A stretch of DNA of 64,000 nt from Ignavibacteria bacterium. Lineage in GTDB: Bacteria; Bacteroidota; Ignavibacteria; Kapaibacteriales; Kapaibacteriaceae. The notes below the pieces were generated by a model. The model had not been told where the DNA came from. It saw only the letters and a list, made by a program, of their open reading frames with translations, and did not search any database. Positions 9,234 through 19,142 of this stretch are shown here, one piece after another. Position 1 is the first letter of the stretch. Each line of letters opens with the position of its first letter. The stretch spans positions 144,776 through 208,775 of the forward strand of contig VGVV01000001.1 in NCBI GenBank assembly GCA_016873895.1. The letters are read 5' to 3'. The translations under genes were made by a program, and so were the position numbers.

Positions 9234-9521
9234 TTACTTCTTGCCCGTTTTGAGATCTTTCCGGTTTCCTGCATGACCACGGTAGGTGCGCGTTGGTGAA
9301 AACTCACCAAGCTTGTGTCCTACCATGTTTTCTGTTACGTACACCGGAATGAACTTGTTACCATTGTGAACTGCGAATGTGTGTCCAACGAAATCCGGAG
9401 AGATCGTCGAAGCGCGTGACCAAGTTTTGATCACTGTCTTCTTGTTAGCTTCATTCATCGCATCTACTTTTTTGACAAGCTTGTAGCTAACAAAAGGCTC
9501 TTTTTTCAGCGAACGTGGCAT
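9234..9521 (-). CDS. rpsS: 30S ribosomal protein S19
   Basis: 95-residue S19 of the head. It begins [20 protein letters not shown] and carries the family signature [10 protein letters not shown]-like ([20 protein letters not shown]) near the C-terminus. It starts 25 bases after rplB and is followed after 6 bases by rplV. Confidence 0.98.
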   Translation of the reverse strand: MPRSLKKEPFVSYKLVKKVDAMNEANKKTVIKTWSRASTISPDFVGHTFAVHNGNKFIPVYVTENMVGHKLGEFSPTRTYRGHAGNRKDLKTGKK

Positions 9522-9546
9522 GTTCTCTTAACTCCGTGATCCTGTA

Positions 9547-10383
9547 TTACGAATTACGTCTACGAATGATCATGTCATTCGAAGCATTCTTCTTCTTGCG
9601 TGTCTTGAGGCCCTTAGCAAGCTGACCCCACGGTGAGCGCAAATGCTTACGACCACCACCAGACTTCGAACGTCCTTCACCACCACCGTTCGGGTGGTCG
9701 ATCGGATTCATGGCCATACCACGCGTCTGCGGGCGAACACCCAACCAACGCATACGACCTGCTTTACCATAGCTGATGTTCTCGTGCGATCCGTTGCTGA
9801 CCACGCCGATCGTTGCCATGCAGTTCGACGGAACCATGCGAATCTCACCAGAAGGCAGCTTGAGTTGCGCTTTGTTACCGTCGATACCCACAAACTGTGC
9901 TGATGTTCCTGCCGAGCGAGCCATTTGGCCGCCCTTACCAGGACGCATCTCTATGTTGTGAACGAAGTAACCAACGGGGATCTTCGTGAACGGAAGCGAA
10001 TTGCCATCCTTTGGCTCGGCCATCTCACCGCTCATGAGAACTTGTCCCACAGCGATCTTGTCCGGAGCAATGATATAGCGCTTTTCACCATCGGAATACT
10101 CCAAAAGAGCAATGCGGCATGTGCGGTTCGGATCATACTCGATGGTCTTGACCGTTGCGGCTACGCCAAGCTTGTTGCGCTTGAAGTCGATGATACGGTA
10201 CATACGCTTGTGTCCGCCCCCACGATGGCGCGAGGTTACGCGTCCCGTGTTGTTACGTCCACCAGACTTCTTGATCGGCTCAAGAAGGCTCTTCTCAGGC
10301 TTCGATGTTGTGATCTCATCGAAGGTACTGATGCTGTAGTAGCGCGTTCCCGGTGTTATTGGTTTAAGATTTCTCGTTGCCAT
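9547..10383 (-). CDS. rplB: 50S ribosomal protein L2
   Basis: 278-residue L2, required for subunit association and peptidyl transfer. It has [20 protein letters not shown] near the N-terminus, the [18 protein letters not shown] strand and the C-terminal [20 protein letters not shown] containing the conserved histidine region implicated in catalysis. Length is typical. Confidence 0.99.
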   Translation of the reverse strand: MATRNLKPITPGTRYYSISTFDEITTSKPEKSLLEPIKKSGGRNNTGRVTSRHRGGGHKRMYRIIDFKRNKLGVAATVKTIEYDPNRTCRIALLEYSDGEKRYIIAPDKIAVGQVLMSGEMAEPKDGNSLPFTKIPVGYFVHNIEMRPGKGGQMARSAGTSAQFVGIDGNKAQLKLPSGEIRMVPSNCMATIGVVSNGSHENISYGKAGRMRWLGVRPQTRGMAMNPIDHPNGGGEGRSKSGGGRKHLRSPWGQLAKGLKTRKKKNASNDMIIRRRNS

Positions 10384-10409
10384 GATTGTGCTTCGTTAGT
10401 CTTCTTCGA

Positions 10410-10712
10410 TTATTCTTCGTTTCCTCCGCCAGAAACGATGTCGATCGTCTGACCTTCCTTCAACGTCACGTATGCCTTCTTCTTCAAATTAGTCTTACCT
10501 ACCTGCATGCCTTGACGCGTCATACGTGTCTTAACCTTGCCTTTGGTGCGCACCGTGCGGACGCTTACTGCGTCAACATCAAACATCTGCTTGATCGCCT
10601 GGCGTATCTGAAGCTTATTCGCATCCGGTGCCACTTCGAATACATACTGATTCTGGTGACCAATCTTTGTTGCCTTTTCCGTGATAAGGGGCTTGCGGAG
10701 TACCGTTATCAT
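10410..10712 (-). CDS. rplW: 50S ribosomal protein L23
   Basis: 100-residue L23, the trigger-factor and SRP docking protein at the tunnel exit. It shows LRKPLITEKATKIGHQNQYV, ANKLQIRQAIKQMFDVDAVS and RTKGKVKTRMTRQGMQVGK. Its start overlaps the rplD stop by 4 bases (ATGA type), indicating translational coupling. Confidence 0.97.
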   Translation of the reverse strand: MITVLRKPLITEKATKIGHQNQYVFEVAPDANKLQIRQAIKQMFDVDAVSVRTVRTKGKVKTRMTRQGMQVGKTNLKKKAYVTLKEGQTIDIVSGGGNEE

Positions 10713-11350
10713 TGTGCACCTCCCTCATCACCGAATGACTTTGCAATCGTATCAATCGCGCTCTTGAAGATTACCAGCTTGCCATGATTTAGCACATCAT
10801 ATGCCGAAATCTTATCTGCTGGGAAGGTTGTTACACCAGCGATGTTGCGAGCTGAACGAACAAATGTTTCGTTCGCTTCTGGCAACAATACAAGCACCTT
10901 CGAACCACCACACTTTACAGCGTTGAGCATCGATGCTACTTCGCGCGTCTTTGGTGCGGATATCGTAAAGTCTTCAACAACTACGAGGTTGTTCTCGCGT
11001 GCACGCAGCGTAAGTGCCGACTTACGTGCCAGACGCTTTACCTTGGTTGGTAGATCGAGCGTATACAAGTGTGGTTTTGGTCCGTGAACAGTTCCACCAC
11101 CCGGCATCAGAGGAGAGCGGCTTGAGCCACGACGTGCCCCACCAGTTCCCTTTTGCTTGAATGGCTTCTTTCCACCACCTGATACTTCGGAGCGCGTCTT
11201 CGTCTTGTGTGTGCCCTGGCGACGATTCGCCAGATAGGCACGCACTGCGAGGTACATAGCATGCTCGCTCGGCTCGATACCAAAGACAGATTCCGGAAGC
11301 TCGATTGAGCCTGCCTTAGATCCGTCTTTCGTAAGTACTTCCACAGTCAT
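10709..11350 (-). CDS. rplD: 50S ribosomal protein L4
   Basis: 213-residue L4, which contributes a loop to the exit tunnel and in enterobacteria autoregulates the S10 operon. It has KTKTRSEVSGGGKKPFKQKG and GTGGARRGSSRSPLMPGGGT, the tunnel-loop signatures. A longer reading from 11383 overlaps rplC by 20 bases. I chose the ATG at 11350, which gives MTVEVLTKDGSKAG and a 13-base gap, although the ribosome-binding site there is weak. Confidence 0.95.
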   Translation of the reverse strand: MTVEVLTKDGSKAGSIELPESVFGIEPSEHAMYLAVRAYLANRRQGTHKTKTRSEVSGGGKKPFKQKGTGGARRGSSRSPLMPGGGTVHGPKPHLYTLDLPTKVKRLARKSALTLRARENNLVVVEDFTISAPKTREVASMLNAVKCGGSKVLVLLPEANETFVRSARNIAGVTTFPADKISAYDVLNHGKLVIFKSAIDTIAKSFGDEGGAQ

Positions 11351-11363
11351 GAGTGTGTTCTTC

Positions 11364-11984
11364 TTAGAGCTTGACAATTTCAACTACTGAATTCATTGCG
11401 CCTGGAATGCTTCCCATCACCAAGATGAGGTTCTGCTCAGGCATTACACGCAGGATCGTCAGATTGCGCACGGAGATTCGTGTTCCGCCCATTCGACCTG
11501 CCATTCGCATGCCCTTAAAGACACGTGAAGGGTACGACGATGAACCGATGGAACCTGGGGCACGTGGGCGGTCTGATTGACCGTGGGTTGTCATACCAAC
11601 ACCACCGAAGTGGTGACGGCGTACAACACCCTGGAAGCCCTTACCCTTGCTCGTAGCAGAGATTTTAATCTTGTCGCCTTCGGCAAAAGATTCCACTGTT
11701 ACGATGTCTCCGCTTTTGACTTTGTCAACAAGCTGACGGAATTCCTTCAAGTGTCGAGTTGCCTCGACATCGTGTTTTGCAAAGTGACCGGCACGAGGAC
11801 GGTTTACCTTACGTTCTGCTATTGGCTCATATCCGATCTGTACCGAATCATAGCCGTCGCGTTCTTTTGTTTTTATTTGGACAACTGGACACGGACCCGC
11901 TTCGATGACCGTACATGGAACAAATGTTCCATCTTCGGTGAAGATGCTCGTCATACCCAATTTTCGTCCTAGGATTGCGCTCAT
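11364..11984 (-). CDS. rplC: 50S ribosomal protein L3
   Basis: 206-residue L3, close to the peptidyl transferase centre. It begins MSAILGRKLGMTSIFTEDGT and contains the signature FQGVVRRHHFGGVGMTTHGQ (about 128-147) followed by the GSIGSSSYPSRVFKGMRMAG loop. It lies between rpsJ and rplD. Confidence 0.98.
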   Translation of the reverse strand: MSAILGRKLGMTSIFTEDGTFVPCTVIEAGPCPVVQIKTKERDGYDSVQIGYEPIAERKVNRPRAGHFAKHDVEATRHLKEFRQLVDKVKSGDIVTVESFAEGDKIKISATSKGKGFQGVVRRHHFGGVGMTTHGQSDRPRAPGSIGSSSYPSRVFKGMRMAGRMGGTRISVRNLTILRVMPEQNLILVMGSIPGAMNSVVEIVKL

Positions 11985-11998
11985 TGCCCTCTGTTCTC

Positions 11999-12307
11999 CT
12001 AGACTTTCACTTCCACATCAACACCTGCCGGCAGCTCAAGGCGCATCAGCGCATCGATAGTCTTCTGCGTACTGCTGAAGATATCGATAACACGCTTGTG
12101 CACACGAGCCTCGAATTGTTCACGAGACTTTTTGTCAACGTGCGGCGAGCGGAGAACTGTGTACACAGATCTCTCAGTCGGCAATGGGATTGGTCCCGAA
12201 ACCACTGCGCCAGTCTGCTTGACTGTTCGGACGATGCGCTCTGCTGAACGATCGATCAAATTGTGATCGTACGAGCGAAGCTTGATGCGAATGCGTTGCG
12301 TTGCCAC
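11999..12307 (-). CDS. rpsJ: 30S ribosomal protein S10
   Basis: 102-residue S10, which also serves as transcription factor NusE. It has [40 protein letters not shown] and the C-terminal [15 protein letters not shown]-type end. It heads the S10 cluster. It is separated from tuf by a 100-base gap holding a strong terminator, so it must be expressed by readthrough or from its own promoter; no clear TAnnTTTG element is visible in that gap. Confidence 0.98.
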   Translation of the reverse strand: MATQRIRIKLRSYDHNLIDRSAERIVRTVKQTGAVVSGPIPLPTERSVYTVLRSPHVDKKSREQFEARVHKRVIDIFSSTQKTIDALMRLELPAGVDVEVKV

Positions 12308-12354
12308 TCGGTAATACTCCTGGAATGATCCAACGTGGAGGTTGGTTTAGAGAC

Positions 12355-12386
12355 AAAAACGAGGGAGGATTCAACATCCTCCCTCG
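12355..12386 (-). terminator. Intrinsic terminator after tuf
   Basis: On the minus strand an 11-bp perfect stem (CGAGGGAGGAT, 5-base loop, ATCCTCCCTCG; plus-strand arms 12360-12370 and 12376-12386) is followed by TTTTTG. This is a textbook Rho-independent terminator 22 bases past the tuf stop, dividing the str cluster from the S10 cluster. Confidence 0.92.
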
Positions 12387-12407
12387 AGGTTTTGCCTTCA
12401 GTTTTTC

Positions 12408-13613
<1,206 letters not shown>

Positions 13614-13677
13614 TTTGCCGACTCCTCAGAAATTCAGTGAGTGAGTGTGAAGAAAAAACATTTAAAATCTGTGTTCT

Positions 13678-13709
13678 CTGTCTCGATACGGACCACCGGA
13701 ACGGGACAG
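13678..13709 (-). other. Hairpin in the tuf leader
   Basis: The minus strand reads CTGTCCCGTTCCGG, a TGGT loop, then CCGTATCGAGACAG. It can fold into an imperfect stem of about ten pairs (CTGTC/GACAG, CG/CG, CGG/CCG with small internal mismatches). It starts a few bases after the proximal TAnnTTTG element, so it would lie at the very 5' end of that transcript. No U-tract follows, so it is not a terminator. Its role is unknown. Confidence 0.5.
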
Positions 13710-13713
13710 AAAA

Positions 13714-13721
13714 CAAATTTA
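13714..13721 (-). promoter_or_regulatory. Proximal -7 promoter element for tuf
   Basis: Minus-strand TAAATTTG fits the Bacteroidota -7 consensus TAnnTTTG. A TTG lies 22 bases upstream (plus 13744-13746) as a possible -33 box. Transcription from here would start just before the leader hairpin, about 95 bases before the tuf start codon. Confidence 0.5.
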
Positions 13722-13764
13722 CGGAAAAAATCTGACGTGAATGCAATGCACGGCCCCTCCACAC

Positions 13765-13772
13765 CAAATATA
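13765..13772 (-). promoter_or_regulatory. Distal -7 promoter element for tuf
   Basis: Minus-strand TATATTTG matches the Bacteroidota -7 consensus TAnnTTTG, about 150 bases upstream of the tuf start in the non-coding gap after the second EF-G. No convincing -33 TTG is seen at the right distance, since the upstream sequence is GC-rich. Confidence 0.5.
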
Positions 13773-13812
13773 TTTTCTTTGGCGGGCGCGCTGCGGCACT
13801 GACGCAAGCCGG

Positions 13813-13836
13813 GATTAGAGCGTAACTGCTCTAATC
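13813..13836 (-). other. Stem-loop overlapping the stop of the second EF-G gene
   Basis: A perfect 9-bp inverted repeat (GATTAGAGC, 6-base loop, GCTCTAATC) begins inside the stop codon of the second EF-G gene. It lacks a U-tract, so it is not a classical intrinsic terminator. It could protect the 3' end of a processed mRNA or weaken readthrough into tuf. Confidence 0.6.
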
Positions 13837-15883
13837 AATACCGGCGCTGGGCCTGTTCGTAACCATGGAATTGCATGGTATACGAGCCTCTGCCCTGCGT
13901 TAGCGATCGCAACTGTGTTACGTAGCCGAATAATTGAGACAGCGGCACCAATGCCGTCACAACTTGCAGGATATCGCGCTGGGCTATGCCCTGCACCATC
14001 CCGCTTCGCGAGCTGAGGTCTGCGATGACCTCGCCCACATACTCCTCGGGCGTAACAACCTCGACGAGGAAGACTGGCTCCATGATGACCGGGCTGGCCA
14101 TCCTGCAGGCATCCTTCGCTGCTATCGAGCTGGCTACGGCATATGCCGTCTCCGTTGCGTCTTCTTCATTGTATGCCGAATCTACGAGGACGGCCATGAT
14201 GTCAATCATGGGGTATCCCGAAATCGGTCCGACCTTAAGGGCTTCTATTGCGCCCTTCTCTGCACTCTTGACGTATAATTCAGGAAGTGTCTCTGGTGCG
14301 AGTTCATTTTTGAACTCGAGACCTTTTCCTGGATCATTCGGTCGTAATTCTATTGTAACCTGACCAAATTGGTTCTTTCCAGCGTTGCTGCGGATGAACT
14401 TGCCTTCCGCTCTGGCGTTGGTGGTAATCGTTTCACGATAGGCTACCTGCGGTTTGCCAACTTTGACAGGTACGTTGAACTCGCGTTTCAGTCGGTCTAC
14501 GATGATCTCCAAATGAAGCTCACCAACACCACTGATAATGAGTTGCCCCGATTCTGCATCCGTATGGAACCGAAACGTCGGATCTTCTTCAGAGAGCCGA
14601 TGTAAGGATTCCGTCAGTTTATCCTGATCCGCCAGAGTCTTCGCCTCAACCGCTTGGTTGATGACGGGATCTGAGAAACGAATGCTTTCAAGGAGTATGG
14701 GGCTCTTGGGGTCGCATAGTGTGTCGCCTGTGCGCGTAAATCGCATCGACGGTATAGCTACGATGTCTCCGGCAAAGGCCGCTTCAAGCTCTTCCCGCTT
14801 GTTGGCGCTCATTCGGAGTATCTTTCCTGCCCGCTCTTTTTTGTCGTTGGTCACGTTGTAGATCTGTTCGCCTGCCTTCAGGACACCGGAATAGATCCGG
14901 ATAAATGTCAAGCGCCCAACAAACGGATCTGTAATGATCTTGAATGCCAATGCTGCAAAGGGCTCTGAATCAAGGGGCTGGCGCACCATGAGTTCTTCTT
15001 CGTCTTTCACGCTGTGCCCGCGCGTTTGGCCTACGTCTGTTGGCGAGGGCAGATACGCTACAACAGCATCGAGTAACTGCTGCACACCTTTGTTCTTAAA
15101 CGAGCTGCCGCAGAACACTGGTGTAATGCGCAGTCCAAGTGTGGCAGATCGCAAACCCGATCGTAGCTCGTCGGCCGTGATCTCGTCTCCTGAGAGATAG
15201 CGCTCAAGCAATGCATCGTCTTGCTCTGCTAAGATCTCTACAAGTTCCTGACGTGCCTGCTCTACTGCTGCCAACATCTCTTCCGGCACGTCGCATTCCT
15301 GAAAGTGCTCGCCATGTTCATCGTCAAAGATGATGGCTTTGCGCTCCAGCAAGTCAATGATGCCTTTGAAGGTGTCTTCTGCGCCCAGTGGTAATTGTAC
15401 AGCCACTGGTCGTGCTCCTAGCCTACTTCGCATCATTTCCAACACACGAGGAAAATTCGCCCCGATGCGATCCATTTTGTTGACGAATGCGATTCTTGGA
15501 ACGCGGTACTGGTTTGCCTGATGCCATACCGTTTCCGATTGTGGCTCAACTCCTGCAACAGCACAGAACAACGCTATCGAACCATCGAGTACGCGCAGCG
15601 AGCGCTGTACTTCTGCCGTAAAATCAACGTGTCCGGGAGTGTCGATGATGTTGATCGTGTATCCCTTCCACGCACAGGTAACGGCGGCCGAGGTGATGGT
15701 GATTCCCCGCTCTTTTTCTTGCTCCATGTAGTCTGTAAACGCTGTGCCTTCGTGCACTTCGCCCATCCTGTGGAGCACTCCTGTGTAGTAAAGTATGCGT
15801 TCCGTAGTTGTGGTTTTTCCGGCATCAATGTGAGCCATGATACCGATATTCCGCACAAGGCCAATGGTAACGGAACGCGTCAT
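13835..15883 (-). CDS. Elongation factor G, second copy (canonical-type/EF-G2-like)
   Basis: 682-residue translational GTPase with AHIDAGKT (17-24), DTPGH (81-85) and NKMD (135-138), then the domain II-V layout of EF-G ([19 protein letters not shown] in domain [24 protein letters not shown] at the C-terminus). It occupies the usual fusA position between rpsG and tuf, but another EF-G gene lies just upstream of rpsL. With two paralogues, one may specialise in translocation and the other in ribosome recycling with RRF, as reported for the spdEFG1/spdEFG2 and mtEFG1/mtEFG2 pairs. Here the NKMD-type copy is the candidate for recycling or a secondary role. That division is inference. Start follows rpsG by 35 bases without an obvious Shine-Dalgarno site. 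Confidence 0.93.
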   Translation of the reverse strand: MTRSVTIGLVRNIGIMAHIDAGKTTTTERILYYTGVLHRMGEVHEGTAFTDYMEQEKERGITITSAAVTCAWKGYTINIIDTPGHVDFTAEVQRSLRVLDGSIALFCAVAGVEPQSETVWHQANQYRVPRIAFVNKMDRIGANFPRVLEMMRSRLGARPVAVQLPLGAEDTFKGIIDLLERKAIIFDDEHGEHFQECDVPEEMLAAVEQARQELVEILAEQDDALLERYLSGDEITADELRSGLRSATLGLRITPVFCGSSFKNKGVQQLLDAVVAYLPSPTDVGQTRGHSVKDEEELMVRQPLDSEPFAALAFKIITDPFVGRLTFIRIYSGVLKAGEQIYNVTNDKKERAGKILRMSANKREELEAAFAGDIVAIPSMRFTRTGDTLCDPKSPILLESIRFSDPVINQAVEAKTLADQDKLTESLHRLSEEDPTFRFHTDAESGQLIISGVGELHLEIIVDRLKREFNVPVKVGKPQVAYRETITTNARAEGKFIRSNAGKNQFGQVTIELRPNDPGKGLEFKNELAPETLPELYVKSAEKGAIEALKVGPISGYPMIDIMAVLVDSAYNEEDATETAYAVASSIAAKDACRMASPVIMEPVFLVEVVTPEEYVGEVIADLSSRSGMVQGIAQRDILQVVTALVPLSQLFGYVTQLRSLTQGRGSYTMQFHGYEQAQRRY

Positions 15884-15918
15884 GTTTTCAGTGTATCAAA
15901 GAACAGGTGTCGCCCGTC

Positions 15919-16386
15919 TTACCAACGGAAATGAGCAAATGCGCGGTTGGCATCTGCCATACGGTGCATTTCGTCGCGACGCTTGATTGCTCCGCCTTCG
16001 CCGTTTGCCGCAGCGAGAAGCTCGCTGGCCAACTTTTGCGCCATCGAACGATCGCGACGCTCAGAGGCGTATTTCTTGATCCAACGGATCGCAAGGGCCG
16101 CACGACGCTCTTCACGAACTTCCATCGGCACTTGATACGTTGCACCACCAACACGACGGGGACGGATCTCAATCGCAGGCGCAGCATTCTGCATGGCCTT
16201 GCGGAAGATCTCAAGCGGATCTTGCTCCGTCTTCTTTCCAACGATGTCAAGGGCTTCGTACACAAGGCGACGCGCTGTATTCTTCTTGCCCTGAATCATA
16301 ATATTGTTTACAAACTTTGCGACCATCACGTCGTTAAAACGTGGGTCTGCCATGGTACGGCGTTTATCTGCACGCTTTTTACGCAT
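15919..16386 (-). CDS. rpsG: 30S ribosomal protein S7
   Basis: 155-residue S7, a primary assembly protein of the head. It begins MRKKRADKRRTMADPRFND and contains KFVNNIMIQGKKNTARRLVY, the signature AMQNAAPAIEIRPRRVGGAT and the C-terminal KRRDEMHRMADANRAFAHFR. It starts 10 bases after rpsL. Confidence 0.98.
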   Translation of the reverse strand: MRKKRADKRRTMADPRFNDVMVAKFVNNIMIQGKKNTARRLVYEALDIVGKKTEQDPLEIFRKAMQNAAPAIEIRPRRVGGATYQVPMEVREERRAALAIRWIKKYASERRDRSMAQKLASELLAAANGEGGAIKRRDEMHRMADANRAFAHFRW

Positions 16387-16396
16387 GTTCTACCCC

Positions 16397-16795
16397 TTAC
16401 TTCTTTCCAGCCGGTGCAGCACCAGCCTTTGGCTTCTTCGCGCCATACTTTGAACGAGCTTGCTTACGGTTGGCAACGCCCTGTGTATCGGCCGATCCGC
16501 GGATGATGTGATATCGAACACCCGGAAGGTCCTTCACACGACCACCACGAATCAGAACGATCGAGTGCTCCTGCAGGTTGTGGCCTTCTCCTGGGATATA
16601 AGCCGTTACTTCGATACCGTTCGAAAGACGCACACGGGCTACCTTGCGAAGAGCTGAATTTGGCTTCTTTGGTGTTGTTGTGTACACACGCGTACATACA
16701 CCGCGCCTTTGCGGGCATGACTGAAGAGCGGGTGACTTGCTCTTCTCGGTGATTGCGAGACGTCCTTTACGGACAAGCTGACTTATCGTGGGCAT
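16397..16795 (-). CDS. rpsL: 30S ribosomal protein S12
   Basis: 132-residue S12 of the decoding centre. It begins [12 protein letters not shown], has [20 protein letters not shown] and [20 protein letters not shown], in which the two lysines linked to streptomycin resistance are wild type, and continues with [20 protein letters not shown] and [16 protein letters not shown]. It has its own well-formed promoter in the 135-base gap after the upstream EF-G gene. Confidence 0.98.
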   Translation of the reverse strand: MPTISQLVRKGRLAITEKSKSPALQSCPQRRGVCTRVYTTTPKKPNSALRKVARVRLSNGIEVTAYIPGEGHNLQEHSIVLIRGGRVKDLPGVRYHIIRGSADTQGVANRKQARSKYGAKKPKAGAAPAGKK

Positions 16796-16876
16796 TGCGT
16801 TCTGCCGATTTTTATGAAGTTGTTATCCTAGACGGGTGAAGGCGCACAGGGAAGACCCAGACGCCGACATAGCCTG

Positions 16877-16908
16877 CAAAAGTAGGAGGGAAACCTGTTT
16901 TTACCAAA
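16877..16908 (-). promoter_or_regulatory. Promoter of rpsL-rpsG
   Basis: The minus strand reads TTTG (plus 16905-16908), a 20-base spacer, then TACTTTTG (plus 16877-16884). This matches the Bacteroidota primary-sigma consensus TTTG-n19/20-TAnnTTTG in both boxes. The start site would be about 75 bases upstream of the rpsL ATG. It is the best promoter in the window. Confidence 0.8.
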
Positions 16909-16930
16909 TTTCCCCCGAAGTTCGTGTGGA

Positions 16931-19024
16931 TTACTTGCCTTCGGCACGCTTCTTTTGGTATTCCTTGACCATTTCTTCCTGGATGTTGCGCGGCACCGGC
17001 TGGTACTTTGCAAATTCCATCGAGAACTCGCCCTTGCCCTGCGTAACCGAGCGTAGGTCTGTTGAATAGCCAAACATCTCTGAAAGCGGCACTTCCGACT
17101 CTACCGTTACGTAGCCTGCATCCGATTCCGTACCCATGATAACGCCACGGCGCTGGTTGATCTGACCGATCACTGTGCCCTGGAATTCTTCCGGTGCCGA
17201 CACTTCGAGCTTCATGATCGGCTCGAGAATTGTTGGCTTTGCGCTTGAATACGCTTCGCGGAACGCCATGATGGCTGCTGTCTTAAATGCCATTTCCGAC
17301 GAGTCCACTGGGTGCTGAGCACCGTCGTTCAGGATCACGCGCACACCCACAACCGGCTGTCCGATGAGCGAGCCTTCTACGACGGCTTCCTTGAAGCCCT
17401 TATCGCACGCAGGGATGTATTCGCGCGGAATAACACCGCCCACGATTTCGTCAACGAATTCATAGGTCTCTACGGCATCTGCTGGAAGTGGCTCGATATA
17501 GCCACCAACACGGCCAAACTGACCTGAACCACCGGTTTGCTTCTTGTGCGTGTAATTGTAATCGGAGCGCTGAGAGATCGTCTCACGGAAGGCAACCTTC
17601 GGACGTCCAACGATGATTTCTGTGCTGTACTCACGGCGGATACGCTCGATGTAGATCTCAAGGTGAAGCTCACCCATGCCCTTGATGATCGTTTCACCAG
17701 ACTCTTCATCACGCATAACGCGGAAGGTTGGGTCTTCCTTGGTAAAGCGGTTCAGGGCCTTCGAGAAGTTTACCTGACCAGTCTTATCCTTTGGAGATAC
17801 GGCCAATTCGATAACAGGATCCGGAACGAACATCGACGTCATGGAGTAACGGACGTTACCATCGGTGAATGTGTCACCAGAGGCGCAGTCTACACCAAAC
17901 ATCGCAATGATGTCCCCGCAAACGGCTTCTTCGATATCGTGCATTTCGTTCGAGTGCATACGCGCCAAACGCGGCACCTTCAGCTTCTTACCGTTGGCGA
18001 TGTTGATGATCGAATCGCCTTTCTTGACGGTACCTTGGTAGATACGCATGTAGGTAAGCTGACCATAGCGGCCGTCTTCAAGCTTAAAGGCAAGCATCAC
18101 AAGGGGCTTCGACGGGTCGTTCGCAAGCGTCATCTTGGCTTCGTTCTTGTCCTGGTCCAGGGCTTCGTTCTTAACCTCTGCCGGCTCCGGCAGGAACGAT
18201 ACAACGCCGTCAAGCATCGTTTGCACACCCTTGTTCTTGTATGCAGATCCGCAGAATACGGGCGTCATCTGAAGAGATAGCGCCCCCTTGCGGATAGCGC
18301 GATTGAGCAGATCCGCTCCGATCGCCTCGTCCATCAGAAACTTCTCCATAAGCTCATCATCAAAGTCTGCAGCAACCTCAACAAGTTTGTGACGCAGATC
18401 CTTTGCCTTGCCTTCGAGTTCCGACGGAATGCCTTCCTTACGGATGTCTGAGCCCCCTTCGCCTTCGAAGTACACAGCTTCCATGTTCACGAGGTCGATA
18501 ACGCCGTTCAGCTTGTCCTCGAGACCAATCGGATACGTAACAAAGGCTGGGTTATGCGAAAGCTTTTCACGGAGTTGGTCTGCAACACGGTCCGGATTGG
18601 CACCCTGACGGTCGCATTTGTTGATAAAGGCCAGACGCGGAACGCTGTAGCGGCGCATCTGACGGTCTACGGTGATGGACTGCGACTGCACGCCTGCTAC
18701 AGAGCAGAGAACAAGAACAGCACCATCTAAAACGCGCAACGCACGCTCTACTTCTACGGTAAAGTCAACGTGGCCCGGGGTATCGATCAGGTTGATGTTG
18801 TAGTCGCCCCACGTGCAATACGTAGCGGCAGACTGGATCGTAATGCCCTTTTCACGCTCAAGGTCCATTGAGTCCATCTTTGCGCCAACGCCGTCCTTAC
18901 CGCGGACTTCGTGGATCGCGTGAATTTTTCCAGTGTAATACAGGATGCGCTCAGAAAGGGTGGTTTTACCCGAATCGATGTGCGCCGAGATCCCGATATT
19001 GCGAACCTTTGACAGGTCAGACAT
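16931..19024 (-). CDS. fusA: Elongation factor G, mtEFG1/spdEFG1-like copy
   Basis: 697-residue EF-G with AHIDSGKT (14-21), DTPGH (81-85) and NKCD (135-138). The cysteine in the G4 motif, the [20 protein letters not shown] stretch and the [20 protein letters not shown] switch region are typical of the mitochondrial EFG1/spdEFG1 subfamily rather than ordinary bacterial FusA. Domain IV ([20 protein letters not shown]) and domain V ([20 protein letters not shown]) are complete, so it should translocate. It is first in the str cluster, upstream of rpsL, behind its own promoter; this is an unusual place for fusA. It ends with a charged tail ([12 protein letters not shown]). Confidence 0.95.
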   Translation of the reverse strand: MSDLSKVRNIGISAHIDSGKTTLSERILYYTGKIHAIHEVRGKDGVGAKMDSMDLEREKGITIQSAATYCTWGDYNINLIDTPGHVDFTVEVERALRVLDGAVLVLCSVAGVQSQSITVDRQMRRYSVPRLAFINKCDRQGANPDRVADQLREKLSHNPAFVTYPIGLEDKLNGVIDLVNMEAVYFEGEGGSDIRKEGIPSELEGKAKDLRHKLVEVAADFDDELMEKFLMDEAIGADLLNRAIRKGALSLQMTPVFCGSAYKNKGVQTMLDGVVSFLPEPAEVKNEALDQDKNEAKMTLANDPSKPLVMLAFKLEDGRYGQLTYMRIYQGTVKKGDSIINIANGKKLKVPRLARMHSNEMHDIEEAVCGDIIAMFGVDCASGDTFTDGNVRYSMTSMFVPDPVIELAVSPKDKTGQVNFSKALNRFTKEDPTFRVMRDEESGETIIKGMGELHLEIYIERIRREYSTEIIVGRPKVAFRETISQRSDYNYTHKKQTGGSGQFGRVGGYIEPLPADAVETYEFVDEIVGGVIPREYIPACDKGFKEAVVEGSLIGQPVVGVRVILNDGAQHPVDSSEMAFKTAAIMAFREAYSSAKPTILEPIMKLEVSAPEEFQGTVIGQINQRRGVIMGTESDAGYVTVESEVPLSEMFGYSTDLRSVTQGKGEFSMEFAKYQPVPRNIQEEMVKEYQKKRAEGK

Positions 19025-19110
19025 GATACTTCACCAATGATGTTGCTAAAATTCGACAGTCGTAAGGCCGCATCGCTACCCATGATTTCGGTGCACTGCG
19101 GCAAAGACCA

Positions 19111-19142
19111 CAAATATAAGGGGGCCTAGGCCTTATCACCAA
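19111..19142 (-). promoter_or_regulatory. Promoter of the upstream EF-G gene
   Basis: Minus-strand TTG (plus 19140-19142), a 21-base spacer, then TATATTTG (plus 19111-19118) match the Bacteroidota promoter form. The spacer contains the 10-bp palindrome GGCCTAGGCC (19123-19132), which overlaps the stop codon of the MFS gene. The start site would be about 80 bases upstream of the EF-G ATG. Confidence 0.65.

Noticed and set aside
12308-12354. Possible S10-leader autoregulatory structure upstream of rpsJ
   Set aside because: Only a weak 5-bp stem (CCAAC/GTTGG) is visible; the enterobacterial L4-responsive hairpins cannot be recognised.
19123-19132. Palindrome GGCCTAGGCC in the EF-G promoter spacer as an operator
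   Set aside because: Ten bases of self-complementarity at the end of a coding sequence is not enough evidence, and no second copy was found.
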